Positions 37,115 through 44,621 of a stretch of 64,000 bases of DNA are shown in pieces (positions within the stretch are counted from its first letter, which is position 1; each line of letters starts with the position of its first letter). The translations under genes were made by a program, and so were the position numbers. The stretch spans positions 78,983 through 142,982 of the forward strand of contig NZ_SDLV01000018.1 in NCBI RefSeq assembly GCF_004916905.1, read 5' to 3'. The notes under the pieces were generated by a model. That model ran no database searches. It saw nothing but the letters and a program-made list of their open reading frames with translations, and had not been told where the DNA came from. The stretch is from Chryseobacterium candidae. Lineage in GTDB: Bacteria; Bacteroidota; Bacteroidia; Flavobacteriales; Weeksellaceae.

Positions 37115-37122
37115 CAAATTTA
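37115..37122 (-). promoter_or_regulatory. TAnnTTTG promoter element, AlgH gene, leaderless
   Basis: TAAATTTG on the - strand, three bases from the ATG at 37111. It fixes the start of the gene. Confidence 0.55.
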
Positions 37123-37135
37123 ATAAAAAATATTT

Positions 37136-37777
37136 ATGGAAAACCTGCACGACAAAAGAAAAGTGTACGAGAAATCCCAACTTATTGAAAGTGAGATAAA
37201 ACAAAATCCAATTGAACAGTTTAGAGACTGGTTTTTGGAGGCAAGCGAGAACCCAATGATCTCAGAAGCTAATGCTATGGCGGTTTCTACAGTAGAAGAA
37301 GATGGGTGTCCAAGAACAAGAATGGTGCTTCTTAAAGCATATACCCATGAAGGGTTTATTTTTTATACCAATTATAACAGCAGAAAAGGAAAAGCAATAG
37401 AAGACAATCATAAAGCCTGCCTGCATTTTTTCTGGCCTAATCTTGAAAGACAGATTATCATCAAGGCTGATCTTGAGAAAGTGGCAGAAAACCTTAGTGA
37501 CGGTTATTTTCATTCAAGGCCGAAAGGAAGTCAGCTTGGAGCTGTGGTCTCCCCGCAAAGCCAGGTGATCCCAAACAAAGAGTTTCTGGAAGAGAAATTA
37601 AAAGAACTGGAAAAGGTGTATGAAAATACAGAAGTACCAAGACCCGCCAATTGGGGCGGATATATTGCAAGACCTTATGAAATAGAATTCTGGCAGGGAA
37701 GGCCAAACCGTCTTCATGACAGGATAATTTATGAACTTGAGGACCTTGACTGGAAGATTTCGAGACTGGCTCCGTAA
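37136..37777 (+). CDS. pdxH: pyridoxamine 5'-phosphate oxidase
   Basis: 213 residues. FMN-binding split-barrel with the family segments MAVSTVEEDGCPRTRMVLLK, GFIFYTNYNSRKGKAIEDN (FMN phosphate site), LHFFWPNLERQI, SRPKGSQLGAVVSPQS and the C-terminal EFWQGRPNRLHDR (substrate-binding). It oxidises PNP or PMP to pyridoxal phosphate, the last step of the salvage pathway. Its promoter lies within the divergent AlgH gene. Confidence 0.96.
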   Translation: MENLHDKRKVYEKSQLIESEIKQNPIEQFRDWFLEASENPMISEANAMAVSTVEEDGCPRTRMVLLKAYTHEGFIFYTNYNSRKGKAIEDNHKACLHFFWPNLERQIIIKADLEKVAENLSDGYFHSRPKGSQLGAVVSPQSQVIPNKEFLEEKLKELEKVYENTEVPRPANWGGYIARPYEIEFWQGRPNRLHDRIIYELEDLDWKISRLAP

Positions 37778-37865
37778 TGAGAGAATCTGGGGGTAGAAGC
37801 CAGTGATGATGTTTGTGAAATATCAAATCATCATCCTGAAAATATAAACTTTGTAATATCAATGG

Positions 37866-37891
37866 AGCGGGCTTTAGCCCGCTTATTTTTT
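37866..37891 (+). terminator. rho-independent terminator downstream of pdxH
   Basis: AGCGGGCT / AGCCCGCT stem (37866-37873, 37876-37883), then TATTTTTT, about 90 bases after the pdxH stop. Confidence 0.8.
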
Positions 37892-37970
37892 AAGTATAAT
37901 AGCCAAAACATAATCATCTTTAGGAGCTTAAAACTTCTTAATGGTTTAAGTTTCCTGTTATTGTTTGAAA

Positions 37971-38000
37971 ACAAAAAAGGCTATTTCTTAGAAACAGCCC
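37971..38000 (-). terminator. rho-independent terminator of the HU gene
   Basis: GGCT-A-TTTC / GAAA-C-AGCC stem (37979-37999, one mismatch) with a T run on the - strand, 24 bases after the HU stop. Confidence 0.75.
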
Positions 38001-38023
38001 TTGAATTTTTTTAATCTGAATGA

Positions 38024-38314
38024 TTATTTTTTCTTAGCACCTGAAACTGCATTTGATAAATCTGCTCCAGCTTTGAATTTAGCAACTTTTTTAGCAGCAA
38101 TTTTGATCGGTTTTTTAGTTGCAGGGTTAATACCTTGTCTAGCTGCTCTCTCAGCTACTGAGAAAGTACCGAAACCTACTAAAGAAACTTTTCCATCTTT
38201 TTTCTTTAAAGTAGTTGTAACGTTACCAATAAAAGACTCTAAAGCAGCTTTTGCTGCAACTTTAGTGATACCTGCATCTTTTGCGATTGCGTCGATTAAT
38301 TCAGACTTGTTCAT
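38024..38314 (-). CDS. HU family DNA-binding protein
   Basis: 96 residues. N-terminal helices (MNKSELIDAIAKDAGITKVAAKAALESF) and the beta arm segment VSLVGFGTFSVAERAARQGINPATKK with the conserved Pro used for DNA bending. A lysine-rich C-terminal tail (KFKAGADLSNAVSGAKKK). Nucleoid protein that bends DNA. Own promoter element TATATTTG at 38349-38356 and own terminator. Confidence 0.95.
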   Translation of the reverse strand: MNKSELIDAIAKDAGITKVAAKAALESFIGNVTTTLKKKDGKVSLVGFGTFSVAERAARQGINPATKKPIKIAAKKVAKFKAGADLSNAVSGAKKK

Positions 38315-38348
38315 AATTTTTAATATTAAAGTTAGTTCGTAATTATAG

Positions 38349-38356
38349 CAAATATA
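38349..38356 (-). promoter_or_regulatory. TAnnTTTG promoter element, HU gene
   Basis: TATATTTG on the - strand, 34 bases before the ATG at 38314. Confidence 0.5.
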
Positions 38357-38701
38357 GTACTATTTTCTAATTGTGCAATTTTTTTATTAAAACTTGTGAA
38401 AATTTTTTACTTTTCACTGAAATCAGTTAAAATATGATAATTACACTTTTCACAGAAAATCTACGTTACAGGTCACTAAAATCATGCCAAATGCTTATGT
38501 GTATTGACTTTAGCAAAAAGCTGATATTATTTTTCGTATTTATTAAATCCTAAATTATATATAAACAATTAATTTTTTTGACCATATGATTATTAAATTT
38601 ATAAGTAATTTTTATATTTTTTGTGTTTTGTTAAATTAAATCCCTGTGTTTGTGGGAGTTTTAAAATGTTAATAAAGGCCTGTTTTATTAATTTTTATTA
38701 A
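38357..38701. other. AT-rich intergenic stretch, no gene seen
   Basis: About 345 bases between divergent HU and panD genes. No reading frame, RNA or repeat is evident. Confidence 0.55.
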
Positions 38702-38709
38702 TAAATTTG
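38702..38709 (+). promoter_or_regulatory. TAnnTTTG promoter element, panD, leaderless
   Basis: TAAATTTG, four bases before the ATG at 38714. Confidence 0.55.
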
Positions 38710-38713
38710 CAGC

Positions 38714-39064
38714 ATGTTAATAGAAGTTTTCAAGTCTAAGATTCATAGGGTGAGAGTAACTGCCTCTGACCTTAATTATATAGGGAGTATAACGATCGAT
38801 GAAGATCTTATAGAAGCTGCCGGCCTGGTAGTGGGAGAAAGAGTCTATATCGTGAATGTGAATAACGGAGAACGTTTTGATACCTACGTGATCAAAGGGA
38901 AAAGAAAATCAGGAGAAGTATGCCTGAATGGTCCTGCAGCAAGAAAAGTACAGAAAGATGATATCATCATCATTATTGCCTATGCTCAGATGACCCCGGA
39001 AGAAGCAAAAGACTTCCAGCCGAAAATCGTTTTCCCGGATGAAAAAACAAATCTTCTTACATAG
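38714..39064 (+). CDS. panD: aspartate 1-decarboxylase
   Basis: 116 residues, the full length of the proenzyme. Self-cleavage occurs at Gly24-Ser25 in NYIGSITID, giving the pyruvoyl group. Further conserved segments are [16 protein letters not shown] and [20 protein letters not shown]. It makes beta-alanine for pantothenate and coenzyme A. The start codon lies almost at the transcription start. The flippase-like gene follows after 3 bases, so the two are cotranscribed. Confidence 0.97.
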
Positions 39065-39067
39065 TAC

Positions 39068-40096
39068 ATGGAGAAAACATCAAAAAGTCCGGTAAAATCA
39101 ATACTTACAATAGTAATATCGCTTGCTTTTGCAGGCTTTTTTTTATGGCTTGCCTTAAAAGGGCTGGATTTTAAAGTCATTCAGAAGTCTCTGGCGAAAG
39201 CAAATTATCTTTGGGTATTGTTTGCTTCCGTATTTGGTCTTCTTGCGTACTGGTTCAGAGCGATCCGCTGGAATCTGATGCTGGAGCCAATGGGGCACAG
39301 GATTTCAAATTCCAATGCACTTTGGTCCATATCATTTGGATATCTGATGAATCTTACCATCCCCAGAAGTGGAGAAGTGGCAAGAGCAACCGCTTTATAT
39401 GGCGTGGAAAAAGTACCTGTAGACAAATCTTTCGGAACCATTATTTTGGAAAGAGTTGTAGACCTGATCTGTATGCTAGGTTTCTTAGGATTGACATTAT
39501 TGTTTAAATACGAAGCTATTCTGTCATTCTATAAAAATTCAGGAGTGGATATTAATCCTAATAAAATAATATTAATGCTTTCTATTCTGGTAGTAGGAAC
39601 AGTTATATTTTTTGTATTTAAAAAGAAACTGGCAGAAGTTCCGTTTTTAGGAAAAATAGTCAGCTTTATTGATGGTATTTTTCAAGGGATAACCTCCATC
39701 TTTAAATTAAAAGAAAAAGGAAAATTCATTCTTTATACATTAGGAATCTGGATTTGCTATTATCTGGCCGCTTATCTGGTGTGTTTTGCTCTTCCTGAAA
39801 CATCCGCATTTACCTTTGCAGACGGTTTCTTCATTATTGTTGTAGGAACATTAGGGATGATTATCCCTGCCAGTGGAGGAATCGGAGCGTATAACCTGGC
39901 CATGAAGTATGGTTTTATGGCTCTTTTCATTTCAGTAGGAAAAAGTGCAGATTTCGGGGGTGAAATGGGGCTTACCTATTCCTTTATTTCTTTACCGCTG
40001 CAGATTGTGATTATGCTGGTCATGGGATTAATCTCAATTCCTATGCTGACAAAAGCAAGAAATGCCGCTGTTTCGGATAAAGAATTTGAAAATTAA
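39068..40096 (+). CDS. LPG synthase/UPF0104-type membrane protein
   Basis: 342 residues with about eight membrane helices. The family pattern is seen in FRAIRWNLMLEPMGHRI, SFGYLMNLTIPRSGEVARATAL, FGTIILERVVDLICM and PASGGIGAYNLAM, matching the lysylphosphatidylglycerol synthase transmembrane domain family. The soluble synthase domain of MprF is absent, so a flippase or lipid-carrier role is more likely than aminoacyl-lipid synthesis (inference). Last gene of the panD unit. Confidence 0.88.
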   Translation: MEKTSKSPVKSILTIVISLAFAGFFLWLALKGLDFKVIQKSLAKANYLWVLFASVFGLLAYWFRAIRWNLMLEPMGHRISNSNALWSISFGYLMNLTIPRSGEVARATALYGVEKVPVDKSFGTIILERVVDLICMLGFLGLTLLFKYEAILSFYKNSGVDINPNKIILMLSILVVGTVIFFVFKKKLAEVPFLGKIVSFIDGIFQGITSIFKLKEKGKFILYTLGIWICYYLAAYLVCFALPETSAFTFADGFFIIVVGTLGMIIPASGGIGAYNLAMKYGFMALFISVGKSADFGGEMGLTYSFISLPLQIVIMLVMGLISIPMLTKARNAAVSDKEFEN

Positions 40097-40118
40097 TTCA
40101 ACACATTTTTAAATATAC

Positions 40119-40150
40119 AAGGTTCAATTTTTTAATTGAACCTTTTTTTA
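40119..40150 (+). terminator. rho-independent terminator of the panD operon
   Basis: Eleven-pair stem AAGGTTCAATT / AATTGAACCTT, TTTT loop, then a T run. Confidence 0.92.
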
Positions 40151-40209
40151 TGGCCATTTTGTGACTTAAAGAGTTTAAAATTAATCGGTAGGGAACATTT
40201 TTTCATCAA

Positions 40210-40217
40210 TAAATTTG
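40210..40217 (+). promoter_or_regulatory. TAnnTTTG promoter element of the ter operon
   Basis: TAAATTTG 57 bases before the first TerD gene (40275). It is the only good element upstream of the six-gene operon. Confidence 0.55.
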
Positions 40218-40274
40218 GTCAGTTCATAAATCACTTCTATCTTAATGCAAAAAATAATCATAATATAAAACACT

Positions 40275-40850
40275 ATGGCAATTAATCTCCAGAAAGGACA
40301 AAAGATCGAGATAGGATTAACTAAAATGACGATTGGATTAGGCTGGGATCCGAATGAAGGAACCGGCTACGACTTTGACCTGGATGCTTCTGCAATCATG
40401 ATTGATTCTGACAGAAAATTAGTAAGCGAAGAATACTTTGTTTTTTACAATAACCTGAATTCTCCGGACGGAGCTCTTACCCATACAGGGGATGATCCGA
40501 GTGGTAAAAACAGCGATGGTGATGATGATGAAGCCATTATTATAGACCTTGATAAAGTAGATTCAAGAGTGGAAGAGATTCTTTTTGTGGTAACCATTGA
40601 AGATTTTGAAAGAAGAAGACAGAATTTCGGACAGGTAAGAAATTCTTATATCAGAGTGGTAGATAATAACTCCAACCAGGAAATTGCAAAATATGAACTG
40701 GATGAAGACTTTTCTATTGAAACCGGTGTAGAGTTCGGAAGACTGTATAAAAGAAACGGAAGCTGGAAATTTGAAGCTTCAGGAATAGGATACAGAGCAG
40801 ATCTTGGCTTCTTCCTTGAAAAATACTACAAAGGACAAATCATCAAATAA
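40275..40850 (+). CDS. TerD family protein (first copy)
   Basis: 191 residues. One TerD domain: MAINLQKGQKIEIGL, TIGLGWDPNEG, the acidic calcium-site motif YDFDLDASAIMID, then FFVFYNN-type strand (YFVFYNNLNSPDGALTHTGDD), SDGDDDEAIIIDL and VRNSYIRVVD. TerD proteins bind Ca2+ and belong to tellurite and chemical-stress response systems. Cytoplasmic. First gene of a six-gene unit. Confidence 0.93.
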   Translation: MAINLQKGQKIEIGLTKMTIGLGWDPNEGTGYDFDLDASAIMIDSDRKLVSEEYFVFYNNLNSPDGALTHTGDDPSGKNSDGDDDEAIIIDLDKVDSRVEEILFVVTIEDFERRRQNFGQVRNSYIRVVDNNSNQEIAKYELDEDFSIETGVEFGRLYKRNGSWKFEASGIGYRADLGFFLEKYYKGQIIK

Positions 40851-40877
40851 ATCATCAAATACAAAAAAACTATAACT

Positions 40878-41555
40878 ATGGCAATCAATTTACAGAAAGG
40901 ACAAACGATAGATTTGAGAAAAAATGACCGTGGCGAAAGCGTTTATGATCTTTCAAAAGTAACCATCGGTTTAGGATGGGACGTAAGAAAACAAAGCAGC
41001 GGATTTTTTGGGAAACTCTTCAGTAAAGAAGCAGAATATGACCTTGATGCAGTAGCATTTCTTTTAGATGGCAACGGAAAAGTAGCTAATCTTGGAAGAA
41101 CGGTGCAAACCAATGACGGAAGACAGATGGGGCTTTATCAGGGAGATGTGGTATTCTTCAATTCCATGCAGCATCCAAGCGGGAATGTATGGCTTACCGG
41201 AGACAACAGAACGGGAGCAGGAGATGGAGATGATGAACAAATCATCGTAAAACTGGATCAGCTGGATCAGAGCTACCAGAAAATTGTATTCCTGGTTACC
41301 ATTTATCAGGGAAGAACCAATAACCAGCACTTCGGAATGATTGAAAATGCATTTATCCGTGCGGTAGATGCTACAGGAAAAGAAATTACGAAATACAGCC
41401 TTTCCGGTGATTCAACTATGAACGGAATGTGTGCAATGGTTTTTGCAGAAGCATATCGTCATAACGGAGACTGGAAATTCCGTGCTGTTGGAGAGCCGCA
41501 TCATACAGATAACTTTATTGATATTCTGAGACAGCAATACGCGTATTCCAACTAG
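40878..41555 (+). CDS. TerD family protein (second, longer copy)
   Basis: 225 residues, starting with the same MAINLQKGQ as the first copy and so a paralogue. It carries an insertion (RKQSSGFFGKLFSKEAE) before the calcium motif YDLDAVAFLLD and a modified acidic loop GAGDGDDEQIIVKLD. Ends with a VVFAEAYRHNGDWKFRAVG-like stretch (FAEAYRHNGDWKFRAVG). 27 bases separate it from the first copy. A double hairpin follows before the next gene. Confidence 0.93.
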   Translation: MAINLQKGQTIDLRKNDRGESVYDLSKVTIGLGWDVRKQSSGFFGKLFSKEAEYDLDAVAFLLDGNGKVANLGRTVQTNDGRQMGLYQGDVVFFNSMQHPSGNVWLTGDNRTGAGDGDDEQIIVKLDQLDQSYQKIVFLVTIYQGRTNNQHFGMIENAFIRAVDATGKEITKYSLSGDSTMNGMCAMVFAEAYRHNGDWKFRAVGEPHHTDNFIDILRQQYAYSN

Positions 41556-41581
41556 ATTTTCAATTTTTTCAACTCACACAA

Positions 41582-41619
41582 AAGCCGGCTTGGAAGTCTC
41601 CGACTTCCTCCGCCGGCTT
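41582..41619 (+). promoter_or_regulatory. nested intercistronic hairpin in the ter operon
   Basis: Outer stem AAGCCGGC / GCCGGCTT (41582-41589, 41612-41619) encloses inner stem GGAAGTC / GACTTCC (41592-41598, 41602-41608). No T run follows. It may stabilise the terD part of the mRNA or act as an attenuator that lowers expression of the four downstream genes. Confidence 0.6.
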
Positions 41620-41640
41620 CAGAATTAATATTTGTCTATA

Positions 41641-42279
41641 ATGAGCAGGAGATTATTAGCTTATTTTTTATTAGATACTTCGGGATCTATGAACGGAGAA
41701 CCTATTCAGGCGCTGAACAATGGTTTTAACGGCCTTATCAGTATGCTTCGTGCAGATCCGCAGGCGATGGACAGCCTGCATTTGAGTGTCATTACCTTCG
41801 ACAGAGAAGTTAAAAATATCATCCCATTAACAGATCTGGTAAGTTTTTATCCCATGGAAATAACCTGTCCGGATAGCGGTCCAACGCATACTGGAGCAGC
41901 GCTGGAAATGGTTTCGGAATTGGTGCAGAAGGAAATAATCAAAGAATCTGCCGATACAAAGGGAGACTGGCAGCCACTGTTATTTATATTTACAGATGGA
42001 AAACCTTCAGATATTCAGAAATACAGACAGATGATTCCGGTGATCAGGGGACTGGAATTTGGTGCCATCGTAGGATGTGCTGCAGGCCCGAAAGCAGATG
42101 AACAGTTTCTCAAAGAACTGACCGATCATGTCGTGAAGCTGGATACTACGGACGCTATTACACTTTCTTCTTTTTTCAAATGGGTGAGTTCTTCTATTAC
42201 ACAGGGAGGGCAATCACAGAATACCGGAGAAAATCTCATATTACCTCCGCCACCATCGGAACTTAATATTATTATTTAA
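41641..42279 (+). CDS. vWA domain protein, TerY-like (first)
   Basis: 212 residues from ATG 41641. A von Willebrand A domain with intact MIDAS metal site: LLDTSGSMNG (D12-S14-S16), Thr in SGPTHTGAAL and Asp in IFTDGKPSD. Cytoplasmic, with a proline-rich C-terminal tail (LPPPPSEL). TerY-type vWA proteins are the protein-binding partner of phosphatase/kinase pairs in Ter systems. 17 bases before the second vWA gene. Confidence 0.92.
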   Translation: MSRRLLAYFLLDTSGSMNGEPIQALNNGFNGLISMLRADPQAMDSLHLSVITFDREVKNIIPLTDLVSFYPMEITCPDSGPTHTGAALEMVSELVQKEIIKESADTKGDWQPLLFIFTDGKPSDIQKYRQMIPVIRGLEFGAIVGCAAGPKADEQFLKELTDHVVKLDTTDAITLSSFFKWVSSSITQGGQSQNTGENLILPPPPSELNIII

Positions 42280-42296
42280 AAAACTGTCTTTACACA

Positions 42297-43340
42297 ATGA
42301 GAAGACTGCCTATTTATTTTTTAGTAGACATCTCCGAATCTATGGTAGGAGAACCTATTGAGCAGGTACAGGAAGGTATCGCCAATATTATAAGGGAATT
42401 AAAAAAAGATCCCTATTCACTTGAAACGGTTTATATTTCCGTGATTGGTTTTGCGGGAGAAGCTGAAGTGATTACCCCAATGCAGGATATCATCAGTTTT
42501 TATCCCCCTAAAATTCCAATTGGAAGCGGTACATCACTTTCTCAGGGCTTGATCAAAGTGATGGATTGTATCGACAGGGATATTGTGAAAACAACGTACG
42601 AAAGAAAAGGCGACTGGAAACCTATCGTCTTTCTTTTTACAGACGGAGTTCCTACTGATGATGCTACCAAAGCCATTGAAAGATGGAACAATAAATACAA
42701 CGGGAAATCCAATACGATTGCCGTATCTATTGGGGAAAATACCAATTACAAACTTCTCGGTTCTCTGGCAGATAATGTTTTGCTATTCAATAATTCCGAT
42801 GAAAATTCTTACAAAGAGTTTTTCAAGTGGGTAACAGATTCTATTAAAACTACCAGCCAGAGTGTAACAGAAGCTAAAAAAGAAGGAATTAATTTATCTA
42901 AAATCGATTCCATGATTCTTGAAAAAGTAGATCCTGAAATGGAACAGAGATTCCCGGATAATAACTTTGTTGTGTTAAACGGGAAGTGTCAGGAAACTGA
43001 AAGGCTTTATCTGATGAAATTTAAAAAAGCATTTGCAGAATCAAGTATTCCGGGAATGGCTACAAGATACTACAGGCTTGACGGAGCGTATAAAATTGAT
43101 GAAAAAGCCTACTACAGGCTTTCCTCCAATCAGAAAACACAGCTTAAAATCAATATAGAAGAACTGGACGGAGGAACTTCATGTCCTCACTGTGCGAATC
43201 CTATTGCATTAGCTACCTGCTCATGTGGAGGTATTCACTGCCTGAGAGGAGAAGGATACAGCAAATGTCCATGGTGCGGAACTTCCGATTATTATGGATT
43301 TTCCGGCGGCGGATTTGATATTAACAGAACTCTGGGCTAA
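42297..43340 (+). CDS. vWA protein with C-terminal TerY-C metal-binding domain (second)
   Basis: 347 residues. N-terminal vWA domain with MIDAS site LVDISESMVG (D11-S13-S15), SGTSLSQGL and LFTDGVPTD. A middle region follows, then a Cys/His-rich C-terminus from about residue 298: CPHCANPIALATCSCGGIHC and CPWCGTSDYYG, matching the TerY-C zinc-binding domain. This identifies the gene as a TerY proper. Its stop overlaps the start of the phosphatase gene (TAATG), implying coupled translation and a shared complex. Confidence 0.92.
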   Translation: MRRLPIYFLVDISESMVGEPIEQVQEGIANIIRELKKDPYSLETVYISVIGFAGEAEVITPMQDIISFYPPKIPIGSGTSLSQGLIKVMDCIDRDIVKTTYERKGDWKPIVFLFTDGVPTDDATKAIERWNNKYNGKSNTIAVSIGENTNYKLLGSLADNVLLFNNSDENSYKEFFKWVTDSIKTTSQSVTEAKKEGINLSKIDSMILEKVDPEMEQRFPDNNFVVLNGKCQETERLYLMKFKKAFAESSIPGMATRYYRLDGAYKIDEKAYYRLSSNQKTQLKINIEELDGGTSCPHCANPIALATCSCGGIHCLRGEGYSKCPWCGTSDYYGFSGGGFDINRTLG

Positions 43341-44617
43341 TGATGGGCAAATTTTTCAGAAAGTCTGCTGATGGATCCAAACCGAAAACTATGGAGCAAA
43401 CACTTATTTATAAAGAAAAAGAAGAATTTAAAGATGCTCATTGGGTATTGAAAAATGCCAGTGCCAAACAGTTCTATGAATTCAGTTTCGATATGGAAGA
43501 GTTTCCTAACATCAAGATTCAGAAAATCGGAAACCTGGAAGAAACAGGACTTAGTTTTGAAAACGGAAAAATTTCAGGAACTCCGGTTACTAATAATATG
43601 TATCATCTGGATGTTCGGTTTTATCACATTCAGGATCAGAATCAGCTTGAGACAAAGAAAATACAGCTCTTTGTCAACGCAGATCCAAAAGACTTATGGA
43701 AAAATATTCCAGGCGATAAAAATGCTGCTTTTTATAAATTGGAAGAAGATTCATTCAAAGGTTCTTTTTCAGATAAAAAGATAGTTGTAGCTTCCAAAAG
43801 AGGCCGTTCCCATGCTCATGAAGGTAAATTTCGTGAAGATGATTTTGCTGTGAATAACCTTCCCGAAGATTGGAATATTGTTTCTGTTTCAGATGGAGCC
43901 GGTTCGGCAATAGCAGCAAGAGAAGGCTCAAGACTGGCAACCAGAACTGTTAATGAGTTTTTCAATTCACAGGAGGTTTTAAGCCGGATTGAAGATAATA
44001 TCAGCATGCTGTACAACCGTCAATCTTCCGAGGAAGAAAAATTGGAAGCTCAACAGAAAATTATCAATGTTTTATCGGAAAGTGTTGTACATGTTTATCA
44101 CGCATTAGAAAAAATAGCCGCAGAAAATGAACTTTCTGTGAATGATCTGCATGCAACCCTTATTTTTACTTTGGTTAAAAAGTTCAGTTTCGGATATGTT
44201 ATTCTGAGCTTTGGAGTAGGAGATTGCCCCATCAATCTGATTAACACTGACTTTTCTGAAGTAAAACTTTTAAATCAAATGGATGTGGGAGAGTTTGGTG
44301 GTGGCACTCGTTTTATCACCATGAAAGAGATTTTTAATGAGAAAATAGCTTCCCGTTTTAGAATTACGTGTGTGGAAGATTTTTCTTATCTGGTACTGAT
44401 GACGGATGGTATTTATGATCCTAAATTTACCACAGAAAGTAAACTGGAAAATACAGAAAGCTGGAAAACCTTTTTTGAAGACCTTGCAGGAAATAATGAT
44501 GACAGAACAAAAGCAGATTTTATCAACGATGAAAAAATTGATGAAGAACTTTTGATCTGGAGCGATTTCTGGAGCAGAGGAAACCACGATGACCGTACAT
44601 TGGCAATAATCTATTAA
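43340..44617 (+). CDS. PP2C-family protein phosphatase with N-terminal Ig-like domain
   Basis: 425 residues. N-terminal residues about 35-110 resemble a putative-Ig (He_PIG) domain (GLSFENGKISGTPVTNNMYHLDV), unusual in a cytoplasmic phosphatase. The PP2C domain (about 150-425) has the metal-binding motifs REDDFAV, VSVSDGAGSAIAAREG, LVLMTDGIYD and the closing NHDDRTLAIIY. It should remove phosphate from Ser/Thr on the system's own components, reversing the neighbouring kinase. Starts in an overlap with TerY and lies 4 bases before the kinase gene. Confidence 0.9.
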   Translation: MMGKFFRKSADGSKPKTMEQTLIYKEKEEFKDAHWVLKNASAKQFYEFSFDMEEFPNIKIQKIGNLEETGLSFENGKISGTPVTNNMYHLDVRFYHIQDQNQLETKKIQLFVNADPKDLWKNIPGDKNAAFYKLEEDSFKGSFSDKKIVVASKRGRSHAHEGKFREDDFAVNNLPEDWNIVSVSDGAGSAIAAREGSRLATRTVNEFFNSQEVLSRIEDNISMLYNRQSSEEEKLEAQQKIINVLSESVVHVYHALEKIAAENELSVNDLHATLIFTLVKKFSFGYVILSFGVGDCPINLINTDFSEVKLLNQMDVGEFGGGTRFITMKEIFNEKIASRFRITCVEDFSYLVLMTDGIYDPKFTTESKLENTESWKTFFEDLAGNNDDRTKADFINDEKIDEELLIWSDFWSRGNHDDRTLAIIY

Positions 44618-44621
44618 TACC

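Noticed and set aside
36563..37204. Longer version of the AlgH protein starting at 37204
   Set aside because: The extra 31 residues overlap pdxH and the TAAATTTG promoter box lies inside them; the family start is MNHSYKG at 37111.
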